DNA of 64,000 nucleotides, taken from NCBI GenBank assembly GCA_039192515.1, contig JBCCXA010000001.1, positions 1 through 64,000 of the forward strand. The letters run 5' to 3'. Below the pieces are notes generated by a model. It was not told where the DNA came from and searched no databases. It saw only the letters and a program-made list of their open reading frames with translations. This document shows positions 1 through 9,409 of this stretch, in pieces; position 1 is the stretch's first letter, and the number at the start of each line of letters is the position of its first letter. This DNA comes from Verrucomicrobiota bacterium. GTDB taxonomy: Bacteria; Verrucomicrobiota; Verrucomicrobiia; Methylacidiphilales; JBCCWR01. Both the position numbers and the translations under genes were made by a program.

Positions 1-444
1 CCCCGAAGTGGTGGCTACGGTAAAGCCTACATCTCCTTGACCGGCACTTGGCCCATTGATTTCCACTCGCCAATATTCATCCCGATCAAAGGAAGCGATC
101 ACTTGGCTGCCCTTGTCTGTGGTCTTCATCCAGAAGCTCACAGAAAAAGCCGCATAGTTAGTCCCTTGATAGAAAAGGTTGTTAATAGCCACATAGTCAT
201 TGCTCCCATCGAACAAGAGGCCTCCGCTACTGGGATGCGTTCCGGAAGAAAAAGCGGCTCCCCCCATGAGGTGGCCGGTGTATCCGTTTCCAGTCAAATC
301 GCTGGTGGTTAAGCCCGTGTCTTCTTCAAACTCATACTGCAATACTTGTGCAGATGCAGAGGTTATGAACATGCTTAATGCCAGCAGAAGTAGCCACTTT
401 GTTACGTTAATGCCTATTTCTCTTTTTGCTCTCATCATTTTCAT
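1..444 (-). CDS. Secreted LamG/concanavalin A-like domain protein (3' end beyond window)
   Basis: The minus-strand frame is open from an ATG at 444 to the left edge without a stop, so this is the N-terminal 148 residues of a longer protein. It begins with a basic stretch and a hydrophobic segment (residues about 15-30) ending in SASA-Q, a good signal peptidase I site. The mature part carries the pattern LLFDGSNDYVAI and later FSVSFWMKT, typical of LamG/concanavalin A-like lectin folds found in large secreted Verrucomicrobial proteins that bind polysaccharide or cell surfaces. Two further in-frame ATGs follow the first closely, so the exact start is uncertain. The substrate and the C-terminal architecture cannot be seen. 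Confidence 0.75.
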   Translation of the reverse strand, partial: MKMMRAKREIGINVTKWLLLLALSMFITSASAQVLQYEFEEDTGLTTSDLTGNGYTGHLMGGAAFSSGTHPSSGGLLFDGSNDYVAINNLFYQGTNYAAFSVSFWMKTTDKGSQVIASFDRDEYWRVEINGPSAGQGDVGFTVATTSG

Positions 445-703
445 TGGTTTTGGTCGTGATCATTTTTTGACTGGATGGGTGGGTAAATCTTTTTACAAAC
501 ACAAAAGGACAGAATTGTTAATCGCGATTACTTTGTCAAACAGAAGTTGCGTTATTGGATAATATTATCTATTTTAAAATTTTATTTCGGTATTTGCATC
601 AATGCTTAATCTCCTAATTGCTAAGTGCTTACATGAGTTTTGATGCTTTTAAATTTGATCCGGGGTGAACTCTTGTGTTTTTGAAAATGTTGAAAGGACT
701 GGG

Positions 704-825
704 TTTGATCCCCTGACACTAGCCCCGATCTAAGCAGTAGGGTGCTCCGCACTAATTTTTTAGCTTTGATCCCCTGACACTAGCCCCGATCTAAGCAGTA
801 GGGTGCTCCGCACTAATTTTTTAGC
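704..825. repeat. 61-bp tandem direct repeat, two copies
   Basis: Two back-to-back 61-bp units (704-764 and 765-825) appear identical base for base. Each starts with tttgatcccctgacac and holds an internal hairpin GTGC-tcc-GCAC followed by a T-rich run. The hairpin plus T-run could act as a terminator for transcription entering from the left, but the perfect duplication suggests a recent copying event. Confidence 0.9.
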
Positions 826-829
826 TTTC

Positions 830-842
830 CCGGTCGAGCCGG
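830..842. repeat. REP-like palindrome CCGG-tcgag-CCGG
   Basis: A 4-bp perfect inverted repeat with a 5-nt loop is embedded in a GC-rich stretch (826-860) that is unlike the AT-rich DNA around it. The style resembles repetitive extragenic palindromes. It directly follows the 61-bp tandem repeat and lies downstream of the glutamate dehydrogenase gene, a usual position for such elements. One copy alone does not prove a family. Confidence 0.4.
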
Positions 843-928
843 AGGATGACGGGGTGGCAGGAGTCGTGAGGTGATGGGTTGGTCTCGAAGAGGGGGTGCA
901 AGAGTAGCCACGTAGGAGGATGGATGAA

Positions 929-2290
929 TCAGGTAACCCCGTAGGCCAACATAGAATCAGCAACTTTAATGAAACCCGCTAGATTCGCTCCCTTGACATA
1001 ATCGACTTGATTCTTGCTTTCATCAAGCGTGCCGTATTTCACACATTTGTGATGGATATTGTGCATGATTTCTTGTAGCCGGGTGTCAACTTCTCCAAAA
1101 GGCCAGGAAATTCTAAGAGCGTTCTGGCTTTGCTCAAGACCAGATACGGCCACCCCTCCAGCATTGGCTGCCTTAGCTGGGCCATACAGCACGCCCGCCT
1201 TCTGAAACTCAATGACCGCTTCCCGAACACAAGGCATATTGGCACCTTCTGCCACGCCTATCAACTTATTGCTTAATAGTGTTTTGGCATCGCTTTCATC
1301 TAATTCGTTTTGGGTGGCACACGGAAATGCTAATTCACATGGCACAGACCAAAGCCTTTTGCCTGGATAAAATTCGCATTTAAAATGATCTGCGTATTCC
1401 CGTATAGAACCACGTCGTTGTTCCTTTAAGGTTTTTAGCCAATCAAGTTTCTGCTCTCTGATGCCTTCTTTATCATAGATAAACCCTGTGGAATCGGAGC
1501 AAGCAACTACTTTTGCACCAAGGTTATTAAGTTTTTGTATACAGTAAAGAGCAACATTGCCAGAACCTGATACAATACAGGTTTTACCGTTTACTGTGTC
1601 ACCCACATGGTTAAGCATATGTTCCATAAAATAGGCCGTGCCGTAACCTGTTGCCTCTTTGCGAACTAAGCTTCCACCAAAGGTTAGTCCTTTTCCGGTA
1701 AGCACCCCAGTGAAGCGATTTTGTATCCGCAAATATTGTCCGTATAGATAACCGATCTCCCTTGCGCCTACTCCCATATCTCCCGCAGGAACATCTGTAT
1801 GTTCTCCGATGTGCCGATGAAGCTCTGTCATAAGAGCTTGGCAAAACCGCATGACCTCACTGTCAGACTTGCCTTTGGGATTAAAATTTGAGCCACCTTT
1901 TGCTCCCCCCATTGGAAGACCTGTAAGACTATTTTTGAAAGTTTGTTCAAAACCAAGAAACTTTAAAATGCTTTGGTTAACCGTGGGATGAAAACGTAAT
2001 CCACCTTTGTAGGGCCCAATCGTATTATTAAATTGCACACGCCAGGCACGATTCACATTAATATTTCCTTTATCATCCTGCCAGCACACGCGAAAAATAA
2101 TGATGCGGTCCGGCTCTGTGAGTCGCTCTAATAGATTGGCTTCTAAATACTTTGGATTTTCTAAGACAAAGGGCATCAGAGATTCCACCACCTCTTGCAC
2201 TGCTTGATGAAATTCTTTTTCGCCGGGGTTGCGATGACAGATGTCCTCCATGAAGGAGTTAACTTTTGTTTTTACCATCGTGTCAGTCAT
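929..2290 (-). CDS. gdhA: NADP-type glutamate dehydrogenase
   Basis: The enzyme interconverts 2-oxoglutarate plus ammonium and L-glutamate in the cytoplasm, normally using NADPH in this length class. At 453 residues it fits the hexameric GdhA family. Visible signatures are the substrate loop GPYKGGLRFHP (about residues 92-102), the catalytic lysine motif PMGGAKGGSNF (Lys131), the conserved DVPAGDMGVGAREIGYLYG segment and the Rossmann region VSGSGNVALYCIQKL. No key residue is missing. The gene stands alone, with the AEC permease gene upstream on the same strand across a gap of about 75 bp. The ATG at 2290 gives the expected N-terminus. Confidence 0.97.
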   Translation of the reverse strand: MTDTMVKTKVNSFMEDICHRNPGEKEFHQAVQEVVESLMPFVLENPKYLEANLLERLTEPDRIIIFRVCWQDDKGNINVNRAWRVQFNNTIGPYKGGLRFHPTVNQSILKFLGFEQTFKNSLTGLPMGGAKGGSNFNPKGKSDSEVMRFCQALMTELHRHIGEHTDVPAGDMGVGAREIGYLYGQYLRIQNRFTGVLTGKGLTFGGSLVRKEATGYGTAYFMEHMLNHVGDTVNGKTCIVSGSGNVALYCIQKLNNLGAKVVACSDSTGFIYDKEGIREQKLDWLKTLKEQRRGSIREYADHFKCEFYPGKRLWSVPCELAFPCATQNELDESDAKTLLSNKLIGVAEGANMPCVREAVIEFQKAGVLYGPAKAANAGGVAVSGLEQSQNALRISWPFGEVDTRLQEIMHNIHHKCVKYGTLDESKNQVDYVKGANLAGFIKVADSMLAYGVT

Positions 2291-2365
2291 GAATGCTTAC
2301 TTTAAATATCGGCCAATGCTCTTAAAAATCAAGCACCACAGTCCATTATCAAACAGAGGGTTATT

Positions 2366-3361
2366 TTATCCATTTGCTGGCAAAATAGAAATATTGAGCA
2401 ACTGACAAGCAAATTGAATAAAAAGCGGAATGGTAATAAGACTACAGAGCGACGTATAGGCAACGCATTGTACTGTGGCTTGCTCATCAGCTCGATAGTG
2501 CTTGGCATAAATGATGGCCATTACTGCCGAGGGCATCCCTGCCTGAACTACCAAGACTCGCTGTAATTCCAGAGGAAGAGGAACCAAGACAAGCAGTAGT
2601 AAGAGGATTGCTGGAATAATTACTAATTTACCCAACAAACTTAGGACTCCTACTTTTATAGGTCTTAGTAGTGAAGACTTGCGAAAGACATCTATAAAAG
2701 ATCCTCCAACCAGTAATAAGCCTATGGGTATAGAGCTTGCTCCAGTTATAGATAGAAAACTTTGCACGGCTTTGGGAAGCCAAGCTTCCGCATTGGTAGC
2801 ATTGAGCATAAGTCCAATAAAAATAGCTAAGATTGGAGGATTCAGTAAAAGTATGAGCAATGAGCGCATATGTGAACTATTGCTCCTTATTCCCTTTTGG
2901 TGATTCGTTAATAGAACAAGCGCAATAGACCACATGGCCAGTTGCACACCCATATTAAAAAGAAAGAGCACGCCCATTGTATCTTGTCCAAAAAGCTCAA
3001 GGGTGAGAGGAATGGGAATATAACCCCAGTTATAAACGCCTATGCAATAGGCAAACGCATTGATCTGCGCAGGCTCTTTGAGCTTTCCTGCTTTAGCTAA
3101 AACTATCCCCACACCCAAACCCAGAGCAACACTTAGAAATCCTACCAGTGGTGTTAAAATTAGTATCTCTACATTTTCTAATCTCTCATTACCTACCAGG
3201 GCATCTAGTGTTAAACAAGGAATCAAGCAATTAATCAAGAGACTCAAAAAACACTGATTACTTTCTTCTTTGATGACCCCTAGCTTACGCAACAACATGC
3301 CCAGCCCTATGATAAGAAAAGCCGGTATACTGGCATTTAAAATTGTGGTGTATGTAGCCAT
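2366..3361 (-). CDS. AEC-family permease
   Basis: This is an integral membrane protein of 331 residues with about ten hydrophobic segments, in the auxin efflux carrier family (PF03547). Bacterial members move small organic anions such as malonate or malate, or are uncharacterised. The N-terminal ILNASIPAFLIIGLGMLLRKLGVI and the late VLVVQAGMPSAVMAIIYA stretches match the family's two inverted five-helix halves, the second containing the conserved proline crossover. It lies between mutS and gdhA on the same strand with short gaps, but nothing ties it to either function. The substrate cannot be predicted. Confidence 0.85.
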   Translation of the reverse strand: MATYTTILNASIPAFLIIGLGMLLRKLGVIKEESNQCFLSLLINCLIPCLTLDALVGNERLENVEILILTPLVGFLSVALGLGVGIVLAKAGKLKEPAQINAFAYCIGVYNWGYIPIPLTLELFGQDTMGVLFLFNMGVQLAMWSIALVLLTNHQKGIRSNSSHMRSLLILLLNPPILAIFIGLMLNATNAEAWLPKAVQSFLSITGASSIPIGLLLVGGSFIDVFRKSSLLRPIKVGVLSLLGKLVIIPAILLLLLVLVPLPLELQRVLVVQAGMPSAVMAIIYAKHYRADEQATVQCVAYTSLCSLITIPLFIQFACQLLNISILPANG

Positions 3362-3399
3362 ATCATTTCAAGGCACTGGCGCCTTTAGGCCCTATCCGT

Positions 3400-5922
3400 T
3401 TAACTTCGCTTGAACAGATCGAGCTCTGGAAGGATATATTCCTTTTGCTTAGCTCGTTTCTTTTTTTTATTTTGCGAGGCTTCATTTGACTGTTGTTTAG
3501 AAATAAGATAAGGCTTACCTGTAGCATCTAGTTCTTCCTCCTCTAGATTGCGCAGGATTTCCTTCGCACGTTCCAAAACAATTTTAGGAAGACCTGCCAA
3601 GCGTGCTACTTGTATACCATAGCTCTTATCTGTTCCACCAGGAACTATCTTGCGTAGGAAAATAATTTGATCATGCCATTCCCTCACGGCCACGTTGTAG
3701 TTCTTACAGCCAGAAAGCAATAATGATAATTCCGTCAACTCGTGATAGTGTGTAGCAAAGAGCGTCTTAGCTTTAAGCTCATTGTGCAAATACTCAGCAA
3801 CAGACCAGGCTATGGAAAGACCATCAAAGGTGGATGTTCCTCTCCCTATTTCGTCTAAAATAACCAAGCTATGCTCTGTTGCATTATTTAAAATATTAGC
3901 GGTTTCATTCATCTCCACCATGAAGGTTGACTGGCCACGTGATAGGTCGTCACTCGCACCAACCCGAGTAAAAATACGATCCAGCAGAGGAACCGATGCT
4001 GATTCGGCTGGCACATAGGACCCAGTATGCGCAAGGAGAGCGATGAGAGCTACTTGTCGTATATATGTGCTTTTACCCGCCATATTAGGCCCTGTCAAAA
4101 TGACTAGCTTATTATCTCCATCATCTAGTAACACATCATTGGGAACAAACTTATCTGACGAAGGAATTTGTTCTAATACGGGATGGCGACCTTCGATAAT
4201 CTCCAGCTTCCCGTTGTTAGAAATCACGGGACAGCGGTAGTTGTACAATCTCGCCAAAGTAGCCATAGATGCCAAAACATCTAACTGTGCTATTGCCCTA
4301 GCTAGCAATTGAATCCTAGGTGTAGCCTCTACAACTTTGTCGCGAATTTCTAGAAAGAGTTCGTATTCCAGTTGCTTCACACGTTCTTCTGCCCCTAGTA
4401 TCTTAGATTCTATGTCCTTCAAATCAGGCGTAATAAACCTCTCGGCATTTACCATGGTTTGTTTGCGGATGTAGTGAGCAGGAACCTGATCCAAGTTAGA
4501 TTTGGTAATTTCAATGTAATAGCCAAAGACTTGATTGAAACGGACTTTCAAAGACTTAATACCTGTGCGCTCTTGCTCGTCGGCCTGAAATTTTGCCAAC
4601 CATGCCTTTCCATCCTTTGTTGCCGAACGAAGTTCATCGACATCCGCATGATAGCCATCGCAGATCAAAGATCCCTCCTTGATAGCAAGTGGCGGTTCGG
4701 GATGAATCGCTTCTGAGATGAGTTTTTCCAATTCCGGGATAGGCGTAAGTTGGTCTTTTAGCTTTTCCGTAAAAGGGGTTTCCAGGGAGATAGTAAGTCG
4801 CTGCAATTCGGGAATTTGTTCCAGAGATTGCCGCAGTGAATGAAGGTCCCGCGCGTTGCCAGATCCTTGAGCGAAACGAGAAATAAGCCTTTCTAAATCG
4901 CGAACTGATTTAAGTCTCTCTCTAAAATCCTCCAACCGACTGATGTCCTCTAACCAGCGCTTTATCACATGCTGACGTGCTTGGATTTGTAATTTATCCC
5001 TCAGTGCATGAAGAAGCCAATTACGCAGCTCTCGCCCTCCCATAGCTGTAGTTGTTTGATCAATCGCCTTGAGCAAGCTGGTGTCACTTGCGGAGCCTGA
5101 GTGATGCGAGATAACTTCCAAATTACGCTGGGTAATTGCATCAAGCACCAAAAAGTCATTCGTTAAGTATGGGCGAAGGTGGCGAACATGTGCGGCCGAC
5201 CCACGCAAGCATTCCGTTACATAGTGAAGCAATGCCCCGGCCGATGCGGTGGCAGATGTCATATCCGCGCAACCAAAACCGTCCAGGGACTGCGTTTTGA
5301 AATGTTCGCATAAAGTTGAATGAGCAAACTCAAACTCAAAAACCCAGTCGTCATAGGGAGTCAGAACTGGATTAATTCCCTCAGGTAAGTGCGGTTTTTC
5401 TGCGTCTGATGGGTAAAGAAGTTCTTTAGGTTGGAGGCGCAGAAGTTCGTCCTGAATACTACGCTGATCTTTCGATTCCGTTAGGCGGAATTCACCCGTC
5501 GTCATATCCAAATAGGCAAAGCCATAATTCGCGCCCGCTTTAAAATAGGCTGCCAGAAAACGGTTTTCCTTCGGCTGGGTCAGTTCAAGGTCGACCACTG
5601 AGCCAGGGCTAAAAATTTGGGTTACCGCGCGGTCAACTACTTGTCCAGGCTTAGGCTCAGATACTTGGTCTCCAATAGCTACTCGGCGTCCAGCTTGGAT
5701 GAGCTTGCCGATATAGCCTTCTGCAGCATGATGTGGCACACCACACATAGGCACCCCATTACGCTTAGTCAGAGTTAAGTTGAGTAAAGATGCGCCCAGT
5801 TTAGCATCTTCAAAAAACATCTCAAAAAAATCTCCCAGACGAAACAGTAACAAAGCATCAGAAGGTATCTCGGACTTAATTTTCCGATATTGCTGCATCA
5901 TTGGAGTAAGTTTTTCTGACAT
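3400..5922 (-). CDS. mutS: DNA mismatch repair protein MutS
   Basis: MutS recognises base mismatches and small loops and starts methyl- or nick-directed repair with MutL. The 840-residue length is normal. The mismatch-reading Phe-x-Glu sits in GDFFEMFFEDA (Phe32, Glu34). The ATPase has Walker A GPNMAGKST, Walker B LVILDEIGRGTSTFDG, and the signature histidine region LFATHYHELTEL. The C-terminus is short and very lysine-rich, ending ELDLFKRS, and may hold the beta-clamp or tetramer contact. The start codon ATG at 5922 gives the standard N-terminus beginning MSEKLTPMMQQY, a self-consistent MutS start. Confidence 0.98.
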   Translation of the reverse strand: MSEKLTPMMQQYRKIKSEIPSDALLLFRLGDFFEMFFEDAKLGASLLNLTLTKRNGVPMCGVPHHAAEGYIGKLIQAGRRVAIGDQVSEPKPGQVVDRAVTQIFSPGSVVDLELTQPKENRFLAAYFKAGANYGFAYLDMTTGEFRLTESKDQRSIQDELLRLQPKELLYPSDAEKPHLPEGINPVLTPYDDWVFEFEFAHSTLCEHFKTQSLDGFGCADMTSATASAGALLHYVTECLRGSAAHVRHLRPYLTNDFLVLDAITQRNLEVISHHSGSASDTSLLKAIDQTTTAMGGRELRNWLLHALRDKLQIQARQHVIKRWLEDISRLEDFRERLKSVRDLERLISRFAQGSGNARDLHSLRQSLEQIPELQRLTISLETPFTEKLKDQLTPIPELEKLISEAIHPEPPLAIKEGSLICDGYHADVDELRSATKDGKAWLAKFQADEQERTGIKSLKVRFNQVFGYYIEITKSNLDQVPAHYIRKQTMVNAERFITPDLKDIESKILGAEERVKQLEYELFLEIRDKVVEATPRIQLLARAIAQLDVLASMATLARLYNYRCPVISNNGKLEIIEGRHPVLEQIPSSDKFVPNDVLLDDGDNKLVILTGPNMAGKSTYIRQVALIALLAHTGSYVPAESASVPLLDRIFTRVGASDDLSRGQSTFMVEMNETANILNNATEHSLVILDEIGRGTSTFDGLSIAWSVAEYLHNELKAKTLFATHYHELTELSLLLSGCKNYNVAVREWHDQIIFLRKIVPGGTDKSYGIQVARLAGLPKIVLERAKEILRNLEEEELDATGKPYLISKQQSNEASQNKKKKRAKQKEYILPELDLFKRS

Positions 5923-6048
5923 AGCCTTAAGAAAGAGGAGGCTAGCGAGCGATCATGAATTAGGGAAGTGTGAATACATCAATAAATACTAGCCCCATAA
6001 CTTTGCTTTATAGTAGCAAGCTTGAGACAGCCTGATACTCTCAATGCC

Positions 6049-7251
6049 ATGAGGATTATTGTGACTGGATTGATTGGACAATATCCCTTTGGCGGTGTCG
6101 TTTGGGACTACATACAGTATGTCATTGGGTTTCGTAATCTAGGGCACGATGTCTTTTACCTGGAAGACTCTGGCGCTTGGCCTTACGACCCGATCAATAA
6201 GACCATTTCTAAGGACTGCACATACAACGTGCACTTTTTATCAAAAATGATGAGTGAGTTTAGTCTACAGGACCGCTGGATTTATAGAAATGCAGCAGAT
6301 GGATCTTTCCATGGCTTAGGGGAGACCATGGCACGGGAACTCATGCGCGAAGGTGACTTGCTAGTAAATGTTTCTACGGCGAGTTGGCTTAAGCACTATG
6401 ATTTGGGAATCAAGCACCAAATGTTTATTGATGGTGACCCTATGTTTTGCCAAGCCGGCATATGTAGAGACCCCAAGTCAGATTATACCAAGCGTTTGCT
6501 GGCTCATGATTCGCATTTCACCTTTGGACTAAAAGTAGGCGAGCCAGACTGCCTGGCGCCTGATACGGGCATTGAATGGAAAAAGACCGTCCAACCCATT
6601 GCACTTGAGTATTGGAAAAGAGAAGGCGACCACTTTGTTAAAGCATCTCCTGAACCGAAACAAAATTCATTCCCAAGTCTTAGCGAATCGTGGACAACGG
6701 TTATGAATTGGATGAGCTATAAACCTATGATCTGGGAGGGAGAAGCATATCTGCAAAAGAGCGAAGAGTTTCAAAAATTTGAAGAATTACCCGCCAAGTC
6801 CAACCATTCTTTCTCTGTTGCCATGGGTCAAGGTGTTGGTGCAGAAAGGCCTACAGAGCACTTGAAAAGCAAAGGGTGGCATATTCTGGAACCTGATGAG
6901 TCGATACCAAATCACTGGAGCTACCGTGATTTTATAGGGGCATCATATGGAGAATGGAGTATCGCCAAGCACGGTTTTGTTAAGGGGCGAACAGGGTGGT
7001 TCAGCTGCCGGAGCGCTTGCTATCTAGCTGCGGGGAAGCCCGTTTTAGTTCAAGATACAGGCTGGACTGATGTTTTGCCCAGCGGCGAGGGGGTTTTTGC
7101 TTTTGTCACGATGAATGACTGTCTAACGTGCCTTGATAGAATGAAAGAAAACTATAAGCATCACTGTGATTCCGCGCTAGCATTTGCCAAAAAGCATTTT
7201 GACAGCACTAAGGTGTGCCATGAGCTTTTAGAGCAAGCAAAGCTTATTTGA
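6049..7251 (+). CDS. Glycosyltransferase-like protein
   Basis: This is a predicted cytoplasmic GT-B type glycosyltransferase of about 400 residues. The N-terminus MRIIVTGLIGQYPFGGVVWDY is a nucleotide-sugar/acceptor Rossmann half, and the C-terminal GWFSCRSACYLAAGKPVLVQDTGW is the donor-binding pattern seen in a family common in Planctomycetes, Verrucomicrobia and cyanobacteria. A TTG 27 bp upstream could extend the frame, but the ATG chosen starts exactly at the first beta strand. Its 3' end overlaps the convergent dnaA gene by 8 bp. Donor and acceptor are unknown. Confidence 0.75.
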   Translation: MRIIVTGLIGQYPFGGVVWDYIQYVIGFRNLGHDVFYLEDSGAWPYDPINKTISKDCTYNVHFLSKMMSEFSLQDRWIYRNAADGSFHGLGETMARELMREGDLLVNVSTASWLKHYDLGIKHQMFIDGDPMFCQAGICRDPKSDYTKRLLAHDSHFTFGLKVGEPDCLAPDTGIEWKKTVQPIALEYWKREGDHFVKASPEPKQNSFPSLSESWTTVMNWMSYKPMIWEGEAYLQKSEEFQKFEELPAKSNHSFSVAMGQGVGAERPTEHLKSKGWHILEPDESIPNHWSYRDFIGASYGEWSIAKHGFVKGRTGWFSCRSACYLAAGKPVLVQDTGWTDVLPSGEGVFAFVTMNDCLTCLDRMKENYKHHCDSALAFAKKHFDSTKVCHELLEQAKLI

Positions 7252-8602
7252 CACCTTCAAGTTTGGTGGTCACGTAGTCTACAGACTGGCGAAATTTTTC
7301 GTCGCTATTTATGCGGCCCTCCACAGTCTTGCATGCGTGAAGAACGGTTCCATGGTCGCGTCCTCCAAAAGCATCTCCAATTTCTTGTAAGGACTTTGCG
7401 GTAAGCCTTCTGCTTAGATACATAGCTACCATTCTGGGAACCGCTATGTTGGCTGGTCGACGCTTGCTGGTCATGTCAGTCATGCGAATATCGAATCGCT
7501 CTGCCACACGTTTTTGGATTCCTTCGATGGTGATAACCTGACGTGCTTCTTGTTGAATAAAATCTTTTAGAAGATGTTCTACCTGTTCCTGGGTGATCTT
7601 TCGGTCATTGAGCGTAGCCCATGCGGCAACACGATTAAGCGCACCTTCTAGACGACGAATATTCGCTTTCACCCGCTCTGCTATAAATAGAAGGACAGAG
7701 TCGCCAAGACGAACTTTGATCTTTTGCGCCTTAGCCCTCAGTATGGCTAAGCGTGTTTCAATATCTGGCGGTTGCAGCTCTGCAGTGAGTCCCCATTCAA
7801 AACGCGACACTAATCTTTGCTCTAAATTCGACACATCACTAGGTGGTGCATCACTGGAAAGAACAATTTGTTTATTACCATCAAAGAGCGCATTAAAAGT
7901 ATGAAAGAACTCTTCCTGTGAGCGATCTTTTCCTGAAAAAAACTGAACGTCATCAATTAAAAGCACCTCCGCATGACGAAAGCGGCGACGAAACTTCACA
8001 AGCTCTCCGTGCTGAATTGCATCAATAAACTCGTTGGTAAACTGCTCTGAGGTTACATAAACGACCTTTGCACTCGGTTTGCGTTGAATAATGTGATGGC
8101 CTACCGCATGCATTAAATGTGTCTTACCTAAACCTACAGCACCATGAATAAACAAAGGATTATATACTTTAGATGGTGACTCAGAAACTGCCAAGGCAGC
8201 TGCATGAGCAAACTGATTATTTACACCTACAACAAAGCTCCTAAATTCATAATTGGCTTTGAGTTTAGCACGGTAATCCTTATGTCTAGTGCTTTGCACA
8301 TCTGCTACGGGTATAGGATTTTCTGTCTTTGGAGAGTCTTCTTTAGGAGAGGGGCTTGATTCTGTAGATTCGAAGACAACATCAACATTCTGTCCTATGA
8401 CAAGCTCAGCAGCTTGCTTTAACTGGCCAAGATAATTTTCTTCTATCCAATACTGATAGATGGAATTATCAACCCCAAGTGTAAGACGCCCCGACTCATA
8501 GCCACAAGCCGTGATGGGAGAGAACCAACGTTGATACGCATCCGGTGAAATTAAATTTTGTAACTCATGGCATACCTTGTTCCAAAGAAGTTCTGAATCC
8601 AT
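7244..8602 (-). CDS. dnaA: Chromosomal replication initiator DnaA
   Basis: DnaA binds origin DnaA boxes, oligomerises with ATP and melts oriC. The N-terminal domain I begins MDSELLWNKVCHELQNLIS, the AAA+ core has Walker A GAVGLGKTHLMHAVGHH and Walker B VLLIDDVQFF, and the C-terminal DNA-binding helix-turn-helix contains the signature GGRDHGTVLHACKTVE. An upstream GTG (8695) and ATG (8626) are also in frame. The residues they add are hydrophobic and foreign to the family, so the ATG at 8602 is preferred; no clear Shine-Dalgarno decides it. dnaN and recF are not adjacent, and no cluster of DnaA boxes is visible beside the gene. Confidence 0.97.
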   Translation of the reverse strand: MDSELLWNKVCHELQNLISPDAYQRWFSPITACGYESGRLTLGVDNSIYQYWIEENYLGQLKQAAELVIGQNVDVVFESTESSPSPKEDSPKTENPIPVADVQSTRHKDYRAKLKANYEFRSFVVGVNNQFAHAAALAVSESPSKVYNPLFIHGAVGLGKTHLMHAVGHHIIQRKPSAKVVYVTSEQFTNEFIDAIQHGELVKFRRRFRHAEVLLIDDVQFFSGKDRSQEEFFHTFNALFDGNKQIVLSSDAPPSDVSNLEQRLVSRFEWGLTAELQPPDIETRLAILRAKAQKIKVRLGDSVLLFIAERVKANIRRLEGALNRVAAWATLNDRKITQEQVEHLLKDFIQQEARQVITIEGIQKRVAERFDIRMTDMTSKRRPANIAVPRMVAMYLSRRLTAKSLQEIGDAFGGRDHGTVLHACKTVEGRINSDEKFRQSVDYVTTKLEGVK

Positions 8603-8767
8603 TGATGTAGTGCCGTTGTTGATCATGTGTTGTGCTATTAGATCTTCTGGAATTCTACAGACAAGAAGAAAAACCAATTTGAGAAAAATAGTCACATATC
8701 AATACCTATTTCTATCCTCTAAGATGGTCATTGCCTACGCTCACGTGCTTTTTTTCTTTCTTTCACT

Positions 8768-8786
8768 TGACTTAGAAAATAAGTCA
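8768..8786. promoter_or_regulatory. Inverted repeat TGACTTA-gaaaa-TAAGTCA between divergent genes
   Basis: A perfect 7-bp inverted repeat with a 5-nt spacer lies in the gap between dnaA and the divergent NYN-domain gene. The size and position suit a dimeric regulator's operator. No T-run follows, so a terminator is unlikely. Which gene it controls, and by what protein, cannot be told. Confidence 0.4.
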
Positions 8787-8874
8787 CAAATCCTTGGCTT
8801 CAGTTAACTGGGAACTAAATCCGCCGTTTTCTAGGAAAAATTTGTTTTAAAGCGATTTCTGATTTTGGCAGACT

Positions 8875-9330
8875 ATGGAGACTTCAGGACAATATCTTCT
8901 TGTCGACGGACACAGTGTTATTTTTCACTGGCCCGAATTGCGGCGTGTTCATGAAAAAGATAGAAGAAAAGCTCGCAGTCTTCTAATTCGCAGTCTAAAA
9001 GAGTTACACGATACAACTGACTGGTTGGTGACCCTCGTGTTTGATGGTAAGCAAGGCCAATGCGAAAAGCCTCAGGCTGGACAAATGGTTATATTGTATG
9101 CAAAAGCCCACCAGACTGCAGATGGACTTATCGAGAGGCTAACCGCTCAAGTGGAAGAGGCCAAACGTAGCTTGGTATGGGTTGTAACCGCTGATGGAGT
9201 GGAAAGGAAGACTGTTGAGTCGCTTGGAGCCGTCTCAGTAGACCCTGATTGGCTCAAGAGAGAGCTTGAGCTTCAGGGACAAAATTGGAAGCAGTCGCTT
9301 GGTGAGGTTCACAGGCGCGCAAAATGGTAA
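8875..9330 (+). CDS. YacP-like NYN-domain protein
   Basis: This 151-residue cytoplasmic protein belongs to the YacP/DUF901 branch of the PIN-like NYN nuclease fold. Acidic-site strands are visible as YLLVDGHSVIF (about residues 7-17), VTLVFDGKQG (about 55-64) and VVTADGVERKTVESLGA near 100-116. Characterised members such as Rae1 of Bacillus subtilis cut mRNA on the ribosome; the role here is inferred only from the fold. It is divergent from dnaA and precedes a membrane coiled-coil gene by about 80 bp. Confidence 0.75.
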   Translation: METSGQYLLVDGHSVIFHWPELRRVHEKDRRKARSLLIRSLKELHDTTDWLVTLVFDGKQGQCEKPQAGQMVILYAKAHQTADGLIERLTAQVEEAKRSLVWVVTADGVERKTVESLGAVSVDPDWLKRELELQGQNWKQSLGEVHRRAKW

Positions 9331-9409
9331 ATGTTTATAATTGACAGAAATTCAGTTTTATAGAATTCTACGTAAGTAGCTACAAATAGAGAGAATACAG
9401 GAGTTAATA

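Larger units (their letters stand above)
445..928. other. Gene-free stretch with tandem and REP-like repeats
   Basis: No convincing gene is present. The left half is AT-rich and probably holds the promoter of the LamG-type gene. The right half contains a 61-bp direct duplication, a short GC-rich palindrome and a G-rich tail that reaches the 3' end of the glutamate dehydrogenase gene. A 67-codon open frame crossing this tail is only a by-product of the repeats. Confidence 0.6.

Noticed and set aside
704..825. The tandem repeat as a CRISPR array
   Set aside because: The 61-bp units are contiguous with no unique spacers, only two copies exist and no cas gene is nearby.
760..963. A 67-codon minus-strand gene
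   Set aside because: It is built from the tandem repeat and GC-rich palindrome and overlaps the end of gdhA.
8603..8695. A longer DnaA starting at the GTG at 8695
   Set aside because: The extra N-terminal 31 residues include a hydrophobic run (FLKLVFLLVC) that is foreign to DnaA domain I, which normally begins around the ELLW segment.
8603..8874. A replication origin beside dnaA
   Set aside because: No cluster of TTATNCACA-like boxes or strong AT-rich unwinding track is visible; only one operator-like palindrome is present.
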